Shown here: one piece after another, positions 25,566 through 32,160 of the stretch
How positions within the stretch are numbered: position 1 is the first letter of the stretch
Layout of the letters: each line of letters starts with the position of its first letter
NCBI RefSeq assembly: GCF_020099395.1
Contig: NZ_CP083590.1
Location: 7,316,001-7,380,000 of the forward strand
DNA length: 64,000 nt
Direction of reading: 5' to 3'
Origin: Streptomyces mobaraensis
GTDB lineage: Bacteria > Actinomycetota > Actinomycetes > Streptomycetales > Streptomycetaceae
Program-made: the position numbers and the translations under genes
Notes under the pieces: generated by a model
The model's database searches: none
Told to the model about the DNA's origin: nothing
What the model saw: the letters and a program-made list of their open reading frames with translations, nothing else

Positions 25566-26213
25566 ATGCGCCCTACAACACGCAGACGCCTCGGTCTCTC
25601 CGGTCTCCTCGCCCTCGGCATCGGCCTGCCCGGCTTGGTCCAGCAGCCGGCCTCGGCGGCCGCCGCGCCGCCCATGACCATCACCGCCGACAAGCCGTCG
25701 GCGACCCCCGGCTCCACGGTCACCCTCACGATGACCTTCACCAACGACCAGACCACGAACACCCAGTTCGTGTACCAGTCGATCCAGCCGACCTGGAACA
25801 CCTCGCAGGACCCCGGGCTGAAGTACACCTTCAAGTCCTGCACCGGTGAGGCCGTCCAGTGCGACGTCAACAAGCAGACCGGCGTCGTCCGCTACAACGT
25901 GCCCGTCATCCCGGGCGCCTCCCGCACGGTCAAGCTGACCTACGACATCGCCGCCGACTCGGCCTGCGGCCCCAGCAGGCGGATCGACCTCTACTCGTAC
26001 GTCTACTACGAGTACCAGGGCGGCCAGGCCAAGAAGGACGGCGTCTACACGACGGGCACGGACGTCGCCTGCGCCACGCCGCCCGCCCCGGCGGCCGGGG
26101 TGAAGGCCGAGGCCACGGCGGACCAGGCCGGCAAGGCCGTCAAGGCGGCGGACGTGGTCACCGCGCAGCAGCTGCGGGAGCAGCGGCGGCACGTGGCGGC
26201 GATCCGCCACTGA
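25566..26213 (+). CDS. Secreted Ig-like-domain protein of unknown function
   Basis: 215 residues. A Tat/Sec-like signal peptide (MRPTTRRRLGLSGLLALG, ending near ASAAAA) is followed by a beta-rich domain with TITADKPSATPGSTVTLTMTFTN, which looks like a DUF11/CARDB-type immunoglobulin fold, and a charged Ala/Lys-rich C-terminal tail. Two Cys pairs (about residues 97/104 and 139/162) could be disulfides. No Shine-Dalgarno sequence is visible before ATG 25566. A strong hairpin terminator follows. Function unknown. Confidence 0.78.
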   Translation: MRPTTRRRLGLSGLLALGIGLPGLVQQPASAAAAPPMTITADKPSATPGSTVTLTMTFTNDQTTNTQFVYQSIQPTWNTSQDPGLKYTFKSCTGEAVQCDVNKQTGVVRYNVPVIPGASRTVKLTYDIAADSACGPSRRIDLYSYVYYEYQGGQAKKDGVYTTGTDVACATPPAPAAGVKAEATADQAGKAVKAADVVTAQQLREQRRHVAAIRH

Positions 26214-26275
26214 CCCCCGCCGGACGGGCGCGGGCCCGCCCGCACTTCGTAAGCCCGCCCCGCACCCATGAGAAA

Positions 26276-26299
26276 GGCCCCGCCGGTACCGGCGGGGCC
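26276..26299 (+). terminator. Hairpin terminator after the secreted Ig-like protein
   Basis: A perfect 24-base palindrome, GGCCCCGCCGGT followed by its complement, 63 bases after the stop codon. As RNA it forms a stem of ten or more G-C-rich pairs. There is no U-tract, as is usual in Streptomyces. Confidence 0.8.
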
Positions 26300-26330
26300 G
26301 CCCTCGTATCGGGGGCCGCTCTCATCTCAG

Positions 26331-26398
26331 GAACTGATCCGTCTCCGGGACCGATCCGTCCCAAGGGCTGATCCGTCTCAGGGATTGATCGTGAACGA
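26331..26398. repeat. 17-bp imperfect tandem repeat (four units) overlapping a mini-protein 3' end
   Basis: GATCC/GATCG words recur at exactly 17-base intervals (26336, 26353, 26370, 26387) inside units built on CTGATCCGTCTC. The last unit and a half are the final codons and stop of the minus-strand mini-protein gene. Confidence 0.75.
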
Positions 26399-26488
26399 GA
26401 CGTCGCAGTCCCCGCACTCACCGTAGGCCGACCCGTCGTCCCGGGGGTAGATCGTCGTATTGGCGCTGCCGCAGGCGGGGCAGTTCAT
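26378..26488 (-). CDS. 36-residue zinc-ribbon mini-protein
   Basis: The protein starts MNCPACGSANTTIYPRD and contains ECGDCDVSF. Two C-x2-C knuckles (Cys3/6 and Cys25/28) are spaced as in a rubredoxin-like zinc ribbon, so it probably binds one Zn or Fe atom. It is too short for ordinary gene callers. It lies 27 bases downstream of another Cys-containing mini-protein gene on the same strand. No clear ribosome binding site is seen (GGGGCGCCG upstream). Function unknown. Confidence 0.6.
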   Translation of the reverse strand: MNCPACGSANTTIYPRDDGSAYGECGDCDVSFTINP

Positions 26489-26498
26489 CGGCGCCCCT

Positions 26499-26533
26499 CA
26501 GCTCTGGAAGACGGTTCAGCTCTGGAAGACGGT
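26499..26533 (-). repeat. 18-bp tandem duplication spanning a stop codon
   Basis: On the minus strand ACCGTCTTCCAGAGCTGA occurs twice in direct tandem, so the last five codons (TVFQS) and the stop of the 63-residue gene are exactly duplicated in frame. Confidence 0.9.
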
Positions 26534-26707
26534 GTGCACCCCGAGGCAGCCGTCCACCTGGCACATCACCAGGACTCCCAGGGTGCCCTGATCGTGGACC
26601 GACACCTTGGAACTGTTGCAGGTGCGGCACCGGAGCAGCCCCTTCGACCCCAGATGCGCGCGGGCCCGTGCGTCGATGGTCTTGGAGTTGCCGATGCGGG
26701 AAGTCAT
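26516..26707 (-). CDS. 63-residue Cys-containing mini-protein
   Basis: The protein begins MTSRIGNSKTIDARARAHLG and contains LLRCRTCNSSKV and VMCQVDGCLG. The C-x2-C...C-x4-C pattern (Cys27/30 and Cys49/54) suggests a degenerate zinc finger. GAGAGGTGACGAT precedes ATG 26707. It is followed by the 36-residue zinc-ribbon gene and preceded by a membrane-protein gene on the same strand, so three small genes may be co-transcribed. Function unknown. Confidence 0.65.
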   Translation of the reverse strand: MTSRIGNSKTIDARARAHLGSKGLLRCRTCNSSKVSVHDQGTLGVLVMCQVDGCLGVHTVFQS

Positions 26708-26796
26708 ATCGTCACCTCTCTGTCTGCGCCCGTCGCCCCATGGTCCCCCGCGGGCGGCCGCGCTGTCCGGCGAACGGGGAGTCTCCCCGTTCCCCG

Positions 26797-27330
26797 TCAG
26801 CCCCGCCGCGCCGTCGTGTGCGCCCGTACCCCGGCCAGTCCCAGGAAGACGAGGGTGATGGCCGCCCCGGCGACGACCGCGCCCGCGAGCCGGGCGCCGC
26901 TCGCCGTCCCCCCGGCCAGCACTGCCGCGAAGACCGCCACGGCCGCCGCCAGCCCGACGAGCAGCCAGCCGGTGAACGCCCGCCGGGGGCGCGCCGGTTC
27001 GCCGGGGACCGGGCCGCCGAGCACCGCCCAGTGCCGGTCGGTCTCCCGCCGTTCCCGTCCTCGCTCGACGAGGGCGCGCGAGCGCAGCGCCGCGCAGACC
27101 GCGCCGCCCGCCGCGGCGACGCCGCCGATCGTCGGCCAGCCCGCCCCGGCCAGCAGCAGCGGCGCCAGCAGGGCCGTCGTCCCCCAGCCCGTCAGGCAGG
27201 CGCCGGCCGCCAGCCGGCGCGATCGGGGCCGGTCGCCGCCGGCCCGGACGTCCATGACGGCCGGCAGGTACCAGACGCAGCCGGACGCGCACAGCACCAC
27301 GACGCCGAGCGCCAGGACTGCGTGGGACAT
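26797..27330 (-). CDS. Small membrane protein of unknown function
   Basis: 177 residues with about five hydrophobic segments: AVLALGVVVLCASGCVWYLPAV, LLAPLLLAGAGWP, a central IGGVAAAGGAVCA, and two C-terminal helices LLVGLAAAVAVFAAVLAGG and LAGAVVAGAAITLVFLGLAG. A basic loop lies between. No family is recognised. ATG 27330 has a GAGGAGGAACGTC ribosome binding site. It heads a minus-strand group that includes the two Cys-rich mini-proteins 89 bases downstream. Confidence 0.72.
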   Translation of the reverse strand: MSHAVLALGVVVLCASGCVWYLPAVMDVRAGGDRPRSRRLAAGACLTGWGTTALLAPLLLAGAGWPTIGGVAAAGGAVCAALRSRALVERGRERRETDRHWAVLGGPVPGEPARPRRAFTGWLLVGLAAAVAVFAAVLAGGTASGARLAGAVVAGAAITLVFLGLAGVRAHTTARRG

Positions 27331-27504
27331 GACGTTCCTCCTCGGAGCGGAGCCTGGTCGCAGCGCGGGCCCCGACGACGCGCGAACCGGGAGGAGCCGG
27401 GGTCGCCACGGGTCGGCGGCTCCTCCCGGCCCGCGTCCAGGATCGGCGGCCCGGGCCCGGCCGGACGCTGGGCCGAACGGACCCGCCGCGGTCCAAGGGT
27501 CCCC

Positions 27505-27540
27505 TGACGCTCCGTCACAACATGGGATGACGCTCCGTCA
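27505..27540. promoter_or_regulatory. Twin copies of TGACGCTCCGTCA (double operator candidate)
   Basis: The 13-base inverted repeat TGACG-ctc-CGTCA occurs exactly twice, at 27505-27517 and 27528-27540, with centres 23 bases apart, about two helical turns. It sits in the divergent interval between the small membrane-protein gene (starts 27330, minus) and the flavohemoglobin unit (starts 27707 or 27834, plus). Confidence 0.6.
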
Positions 27541-27706
27541 GGACACCGGAGACGACGCCCCGGAAGGGCCGAACGGCCCTGGTGGACGGGGCCCCTCGGG
27601 CACAGGTACCGGGTGCCATACTGGCGCGCGCCGCCCACGCGGACGGCCGGGACCGGCCGCAGCAGGCACCGGCCCCTACCACCCCTCCGACAGGAGTCCC
27701 CGCACC

Positions 27707-27832
27707 GTGTCACGCCACGACTGGAGCGCCCCCGCCACCCGCCCGCACGTCCCCGTACCCGGACGGCGCGTGCGGGCCCGTCCCCCGCACGGTCGCCACG
27801 CGCGCCGCGGCGACCGTCCGGCGGGGTGTTGA
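27707..27832 (+). CDS. Possible 41-residue leader peptide upstream of the flavohemoglobin gene
   Basis: GTG 27707 is preceded by AGGAG at 27692-27696. The frame encodes 41 residues (VSRHDWSAPATRPHVPVPG... ending RPAGC), very rich in Arg, Pro and His. Its TGA ends one base before the flavohemoglobin ATG at 27834. The flavohemoglobin ATG itself has only a weak ribosome binding site, so translational coupling is plausible. The Arg/Pro-rich composition also fits non-coding GC-rich DNA, so this call is tentative. Confidence 0.3.
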   Translation: MSRHDWSAPATRPHVPVPGRRVRARPPHGRHARRGDRPAGC

Positions 27833-27833
27833 C

Positions 27834-29102
27834 ATGAGCCCCGTCGGCGATGAGTACCACGGCCTGCTGGCCCGCCACGACGCGATGCGGCTCCGCCGCA
27901 CGCTGCTCTCCCCGGGCGAGCGGCGGACCCCCGCCGCGCCGCGCCGGACCGCGGCCCCCTACGACGGCGCGGCCGACCAACGCGAGATCCTGCGCGGACT
28001 CGACCTCGTGTCACCCTTCGACGAGCTGATAACCGAGCTCTACGACGAACTCTTCCAGCGGTGGCCCTATCTGCGGTCGCTGTTCCCGGAGTCCATGGAG
28101 TTCCAGCGCCGCCACCTGGCACACATCTTCCACTACCTCATCGAGCACCTGCACGACCCGGACGAGGTGACCGCCACCTTCAAGCGCCTCGGCCGCGACC
28201 ACCGCAAGCTGGGCGTCCGGCCCGCGCACTACGAGGCGTTCGAGACCGCCCTGCGCGAGGCGCTGCGCCGCACCGCGGGCTCACGCTGGACGGACGCCAT
28301 GGAGACGGCGTGGCTGCGCATGCTGCGCTTCGCCGTGGCCGCGATGGTCGAGGGCGCCGAGGCCGCCCTCGGCGAACCGCCCGCCTGGCAGGCCGAGGTG
28401 ACCGCGCACGAGCGGCTCCGCCGGGACGTGGCGGTGCTCCGGGTGCGCACCGGCGAACCGTACGCCTACCGCGCCGGCCAGTACGCGGCCGTCCAGTCGC
28501 CGCGGCTCCCGCAGGCGTGGCGTTACTACTCGTTCGCCAACGCCCCGCGCCCGGACGGGGAGCTGGAGTTCCACGTCCGGCTGGCCGGCGGCGGGGGAGT
28601 GAGCGAGGCGCTGGTGGCGGACACCCGCGTCGGCGACACGCTGCGCCTGGGGCCGGCGAGCGGCACGATGACACTGGACGACGACCTCACCGGCGACGTC
28701 CTGCTGGTGGCCGGGGACACCGGCTGGGCCCCCGCGAAGGCGCTGCTGGAGGAGCTCTCCTCGGGCCGCGCGGGGCAGCACGGGGTGCACCTCTTCCTGG
28801 GGGCGCGGAGCTTCGCCGACCTCTACGACGCCGAGACCCCGGCGAGCCTGGCCCGGCGCCGGCCCTGGCTGCGGGTGGTCCCGGTGATCGAGGACGGGCC
28901 GGGGCCCGGCCGCTGGGAGGCGGTCGCCGACGCGGTGCTGCGACACGCCGACTGGTCCCGGCGCACGGCGTTCGTCGCCGGTCCGCCCGCCCTTGTCCGG
29001 GCGATGACGGCGGGGCTCGCGGCGGCGGGCCTGCCCGCCGGGCGGGTGCGGCACGACCCGCTGCCGGCCGTGCGCGACAGGGCGGCGCTCACCGCTCGCT
29101 GA
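27834..29102 (+). CDS. Flavohemoglobin-type protein: globin plus FAD/NAD(P)H reductase
   Basis: 422 residues. After a 45-residue extension, a globin domain (about 50-185) contains the proximal heme His in VRPAHYEAFETALREAL (His132). A reductase follows: the FAD-binding WRYYSFANAP motif (RxYS, Arg230) and an NAD(P)-binding region with LLVAGDTGWAPAKALLEEL (G-D-T-G-x-A-P). Flavohemoglobins oxidise NO to nitrate with O2 and NAD(P)H. This is the actinobacterial variant with an extended N-terminus; peroxide or other roles are possible. ATG 27834 lies one base after a possible leader peptide. Confidence 0.88.
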   Translation: MSPVGDEYHGLLARHDAMRLRRTLLSPGERRTPAAPRRTAAPYDGAADQREILRGLDLVSPFDELITELYDELFQRWPYLRSLFPESMEFQRRHLAHIFHYLIEHLHDPDEVTATFKRLGRDHRKLGVRPAHYEAFETALREALRRTAGSRWTDAMETAWLRMLRFAVAAMVEGAEAALGEPPAWQAEVTAHERLRRDVAVLRVRTGEPYAYRAGQYAAVQSPRLPQAWRYYSFANAPRPDGELEFHVRLAGGGGVSEALVADTRVGDTLRLGPASGTMTLDDDLTGDVLLVAGDTGWAPAKALLEELSSGRAGQHGVHLFLGARSFADLYDAETPASLARRRPWLRVVPVIEDGPGPGRWEAVADAVLRHADWSRRTAFVAGPPALVRAMTAGLAAAGLPAGRVRHDPLPAVRDRAALTAR

Positions 29103-29155
29103 CGCCGGGGCCGGGGCGGCGCGTACCGCCCCGGCCCGCGCCCGAAGGCGCCGGA

Positions 29156-29419
29156 TCAGACGTTGTTGTCGGAGTCGATGCACCACTGCATCTTCCGCTG
29201 GAGGGCGTCGGCCTCCGACCGCGCGCTCCGGGCGCCGCTGTGGTCGCCGCTGTGGTCGAGGCGGGCCGCGCGGTCCCGGAGCCGGGTGATCTGCTGGTGC
29301 AGCTCCGCCACGTTGCAGGTGATGCCGCCGGACGCGACGGCGGACTGCGCGGGCAGGGCCGTGAAGACGACGCCCGCGGCCATCGCGGCGGTGACGACGA
29401 AGGTGGACATACGACGCAT
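29156..29419 (-). CDS. Small secreted protein of unknown function
   Basis: 87 residues. The signal peptide MRRMSTFVVTAAMAAGVVFTALPAQSA is followed by a mature part of about 58 residues. That part forms a charged helical hairpin (NVAELHQQITRLRDRAARL and ARSARSEADALQRKMQWC) with one Cys near each end, which could pair. ATG 29419 is chosen for its AAGGAGAG ribosome binding site; a longer frame to 29473 would add a non-signal-like N-terminus. Function unknown. Confidence 0.75.
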   Translation of the reverse strand: MRRMSTFVVTAAMAAGVVFTALPAQSAVASGGITCNVAELHQQITRLRDRAARLDHSGDHSGARSARSEADALQRKMQWCIDSDNNV

Positions 29420-29526
29420 CGGTGACTCTCCTTGCTGTCCGGTGCCGGATCCGGCGGATCCTCTGACGGGCACCGGGCGGTCACCCTACCCCGGCAAGAT
29501 CAACTTCCGTGACGGGCGGCCGGGGC

Positions 29527-29982
29527 TCAGCGCCGCCGGGCCGTCAGCCAGGGGGAGAGGGGCACACCCACATGTTCCTTGTATGTCACGTCGCCCGGCA
29601 GCGGGACGACGAGGGTGGTGGCCGGCGGGAAGAAGCGGCTGACGATGTGGGCGGTCCCGGAGAACAGGGCGCGCGGGAAGTCCGCCACGTGCTCGTGCGC
29701 CACGTCCGGGAAGTCCACGCCGTCCACGATGACGCGGGTGTCGCCCTCCGGGTGGACCGTCAGCTCCACGTGCGGCGGACCGGCCAATTCCACGTACGCC
29801 TCGTGCGGCAGCGAGCCGTCGGGGTCGGCGACCGCGAAGAGCGGGGCCGAGGTGCGGCGGGCCACCTGGTCGGCACCGATGTCGTGCGCGGCGGCGGTCA
29901 CCGCGCGCCCGTACTCCGCCGCGACCTCGCGGACGGCGCTGACGACGGCTTCCGTGCTGGGGTGGGGATCGGTGCTGGTCAT
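29527..29982 (-). CDS. Conserved-looking protein of unknown function
   Basis: 151 residues, soluble, with no recognised domain. Features are an N-terminal helix (TEAVVSAVREVAAEYGRAVTAAA), a central beta region with HVELTVHPEGDTRVIVDGVDFPDV and a C-terminal SRFFPPATTLVVPLPGDVTY segment. Codon use matches the rest of the window, which supports a real gene. The ribosome binding site is weak (GATGAGCCG). It is a single gene between convergent or same-strand neighbours. Confidence 0.65.
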   Translation of the reverse strand: MTSTDPHPSTEAVVSAVREVAAEYGRAVTAAAHDIGADQVARRTSAPLFAVADPDGSLPHEAYVELAGPPHVELTVHPEGDTRVIVDGVDFPDVAHEHVADFPRALFSGTAHIVSRFFPPATTLVVPLPGDVTYKEHVGVPLSPWLTARRR

Positions 29983-30101
29983 CGGCTCATCATGCGGACC
30001 CGCGCGGGCGCGGTCCGGGGCGGGGTGCGCGCGGGCCCGGGACGGGCGGTCGCGGGCGCCTCCGAACAGGGCCGTAAAGCGGGCCTGAGCGGGGGGTGCG
30101 G

Positions 30102-30428
30102 TCAGCCCGCGGCGGCCAGGCGGGGCGGCTGGATCGCGGTGAGCACCTCATGGAGCCGGTGCAGCGCCTCCGGCCGTACCGAATAGCAGATCTGCACGCC
30201 CTGGCGGCGGGTGACCACCAGCCCCGCCTCGCGCAGCACCCTCAGGTGCTGGCTGATGGTCGGCTGCGTCACATGGAACAGCTCGGTGAAATCGCAGGCG
30301 CACGTCTCGGGCCGCTCGGCCAGCGCCTTCATGATGCCCAGCCGCACCGGGTGCCCGAGCGCCCTGAACATCGCGACCTCGGCCGCCTCTGTCATGGCTG
30401 TGGCCGAACTCCGCGCAATCTCGCTCAC
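30102..30428 (-). CDS. ArsR/SmtB-family metalloregulator
   Basis: 108 residues. The winged helix has MFRALGHPVRLGIMKALAERPE, then ETCACDFTELF at the alpha-3 metal site, where the C-x-C pair matches arsenic/cadmium-sensing ArsR members (ELCVCDL consensus). The recognition helix is TQPTISQHLRVLREAGLV. The GTG start lies in a divergent promoter region shared with an MFS exporter. It likely represses that exporter and itself and is released by a thiophilic metal, but the ligand is inferred from the Cys pair only. Confidence 0.88.
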   Translation of the reverse strand: MSEIARSSATAMTEAAEVAMFRALGHPVRLGIMKALAERPETCACDFTELFHVTQPTISQHLRVLREAGLVVTRRQGVQICYSVRPEALHRLHEVLTAIQPPRLAAAG

Positions 30429-30429
30429 G

Positions 30430-30458
30430 TTGACACTCTATCAAATCCCGCTTATATA
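30430..30458 (+). promoter_or_regulatory. Near-consensus sigma-70 promoter for the MFS exporter
   Basis: TTGACA (30430-30435), 17 bases, TATATA (30453-30458). The match is exceptional for this GC-rich genome. The transcript would have a leader of about 100 bases before ATG 30567. Confidence 0.7.
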
Positions 30459-30479
30459 ATCCGTTGCCTAAATAGCCAA
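30451..30479 (-). promoter_or_regulatory. Divergent promoter for the ArsR gene, sharing its -10 region
   Basis: On the minus strand TTGGCT (complement of 30474-30479), 17 bases, TATAAG (complement of 30451-30456). Its -10 lies on the same six bases as the forward -10, so the two RNA polymerases would compete, and a repressor on the A/T-rich core would block both. Confidence 0.55.
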
Positions 30480-30566
30480 GTGCCTATGAAAGCCCGTGGA
30501 CGATCCGCCGCCGTGGCGGGGCGTGCGGTGAGACGCGTCGTGGACGTCCGGGCGAACGGAGGTCCT

Positions 30567-32039
30567 ATGCGGGACGAGTCCGGCACCACCCCCGCCACGG
30601 AAGGCGTGCTGTCCCCACGCCACCGAGCGCTGTCCCTCGGCCTGATCACCTCGGTGACCCTGGTGGCCTTCCTCTGGCTGGGCGTGGCCACCGTGCTGCC
30701 GCGCGCGGCCGAGGACCTGGGCGGAGTACACCTGTTCGGCTGGGCGTTCACCGCGTTCATGCTGGCCAACCTGTTCGGCACGGTCGCCGCCGGCCAGGGC
30801 GCCGACCGGGGCGGTCCCACCCGCCCGTACCTCCAGGCGTTCACCGTGTTCGTCGCCGGCTGCGTCGTCGCCGCCCTCGCCGGCAACTGGTACGTCCTGC
30901 TGGCCGGCCGGGCCCTGCAAGGTCTGGGCGTCGGCGGGGTCCTGGCCCTCGCCTACCTGATCGTCGGCCGCGCCTACCCGGACGAGCTCCGGGCCCGCAT
31001 GCTCGCCCTCGTGGCCTCCGCGTGGACGCTGCCCGCCCTGCTCGGCCCGGCCGTCGCCGGGGCGCTGGCGAACGCGACCGACTGGCGGGTCGTCTTCCTC
31101 GTGCTCGTCCCGCTCGTCCCCGTCGCCGCCCTGCTCACCCTGCCCGCCCTGCGCGGGCTCGCGCCCTCCGGCTCCGGGCCCGGCGGGAACCGGCTGCCGC
31201 TCACGGTCCTGCTGGTGCTCGGAGTCGGCGCCCTCCTCGCGGGGCTGGAGAACCGCGACCCCGTGGTGCTGGTCCCGCTGGTCGTCGCGGGCCTCGCCGT
31301 CACCCTGCCCGCGCTCCGCAGGCTGCTGCCCGCGGGCACCCTCACCGCCCGGCGCGGCATGCCCGCCGGAATGATCGTGCGCGGCCTGGTCAGCGCCGCC
31401 TACTACGGAGGCGAGTCCTTCTTCCCGCTCAGCATGACCCGGGTCATGGGGCTGGACACCCTCGGCTCCGGCCTCGCGCTCTCCGCGGGTGCCCTGACCT
31501 GGGTCACCGGCGCGTGGCTCCAGGCCAGGCTGGACACCCGGGGCGGGGGTTCCGGCCGGCACGCGCGGGTGGTGCTCGGCTTCGTGCTGCTGGTGGCCGG
31601 GGACGGCATGATCGCGCTGGCCGTGGGCACCTCACTGGAGAGCGTCGCGCTCGCCGTGGGCGGCTGGGCCGTCGCCGGCCTCGGCATGGGCTTCGTCTAC
31701 CCCGCCGTCACCACTATCGTCCTCTCCCTGGCCCCCAAGGGTCAGGAAGGGGCGGCAAGTTCGGGGCTCCAGCTGTGCGAGACGCTCTCCGTGGCCGTGA
31801 TGACCGGCCTGGGCACGGCCGTCACCGCCTACGGCTCCTCCCACGGCTGGGGCGACGGCCGTGGGCTCGGCCTCATCTACCTCATCGCCGCCGCCTGCGC
31901 CCTCCTCGGCATCGCCGCCGGCCTGCGCACCGCGGCCCGCCGCACCACCCGCGGAACGGAGCCCGCCACTGAACCTGCCGCTGAACCGGCCGCCGAACCC
32001 GCCTCGGAGACCGCCCCCGAGGCCGGGCGCTCGGCGTGA
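30567..32039 (+). CDS. MFS exporter divergent from ArsR
   Basis: 490 residues with about fourteen hydrophobic segments. Key stretches are FLWLGVATVLPRAAEDLGG in TM1, the AAGQGADRGGPTRPYL loop in the position of motif A, and WTLPALLGPAVAGALANATDWR (motif C-like) in TM5. The C-terminus carries short Ala-Glu-Pro repeats (EPATEPAAEPAAEPASE). ATG 30567 follows ACGGAGGT. The family exports drugs or other toxic compounds. Divergent control by a C-x-C ArsR suggests induction by metals or metalloid-organic compounds, though the substrate is not established. Confidence 0.85.
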   Translation: MRDESGTTPATEGVLSPRHRALSLGLITSVTLVAFLWLGVATVLPRAAEDLGGVHLFGWAFTAFMLANLFGTVAAGQGADRGGPTRPYLQAFTVFVAGCVVAALAGNWYVLLAGRALQGLGVGGVLALAYLIVGRAYPDELRARMLALVASAWTLPALLGPAVAGALANATDWRVVFLVLVPLVPVAALLTLPALRGLAPSGSGPGGNRLPLTVLLVLGVGALLAGLENRDPVVLVPLVVAGLAVTLPALRRLLPAGTLTARRGMPAGMIVRGLVSAAYYGGESFFPLSMTRVMGLDTLGSGLALSAGALTWVTGAWLQARLDTRGGGSGRHARVVLGFVLLVAGDGMIALAVGTSLESVALAVGGWAVAGLGMGFVYPAVTTIVLSLAPKGQEGAASSGLQLCETLSVAVMTGLGTAVTAYGSSHGWGDGRGLGLIYLIAAACALLGIAAGLRTAARRTTRGTEPATEPAAEPAAEPASETAPEAGRSA

Positions 32040-32160
32040 CCCCGGCGGCTTCCCGGTCTGCCGGCCGGGAAGCCGCCCGGGACCCGATGTCGTACCCCCG
32101 TGCTGTGATGGACGAAGTGATCCCGACGACGCGGGGATCCCGACCCGGAGGAGTCCCCCG

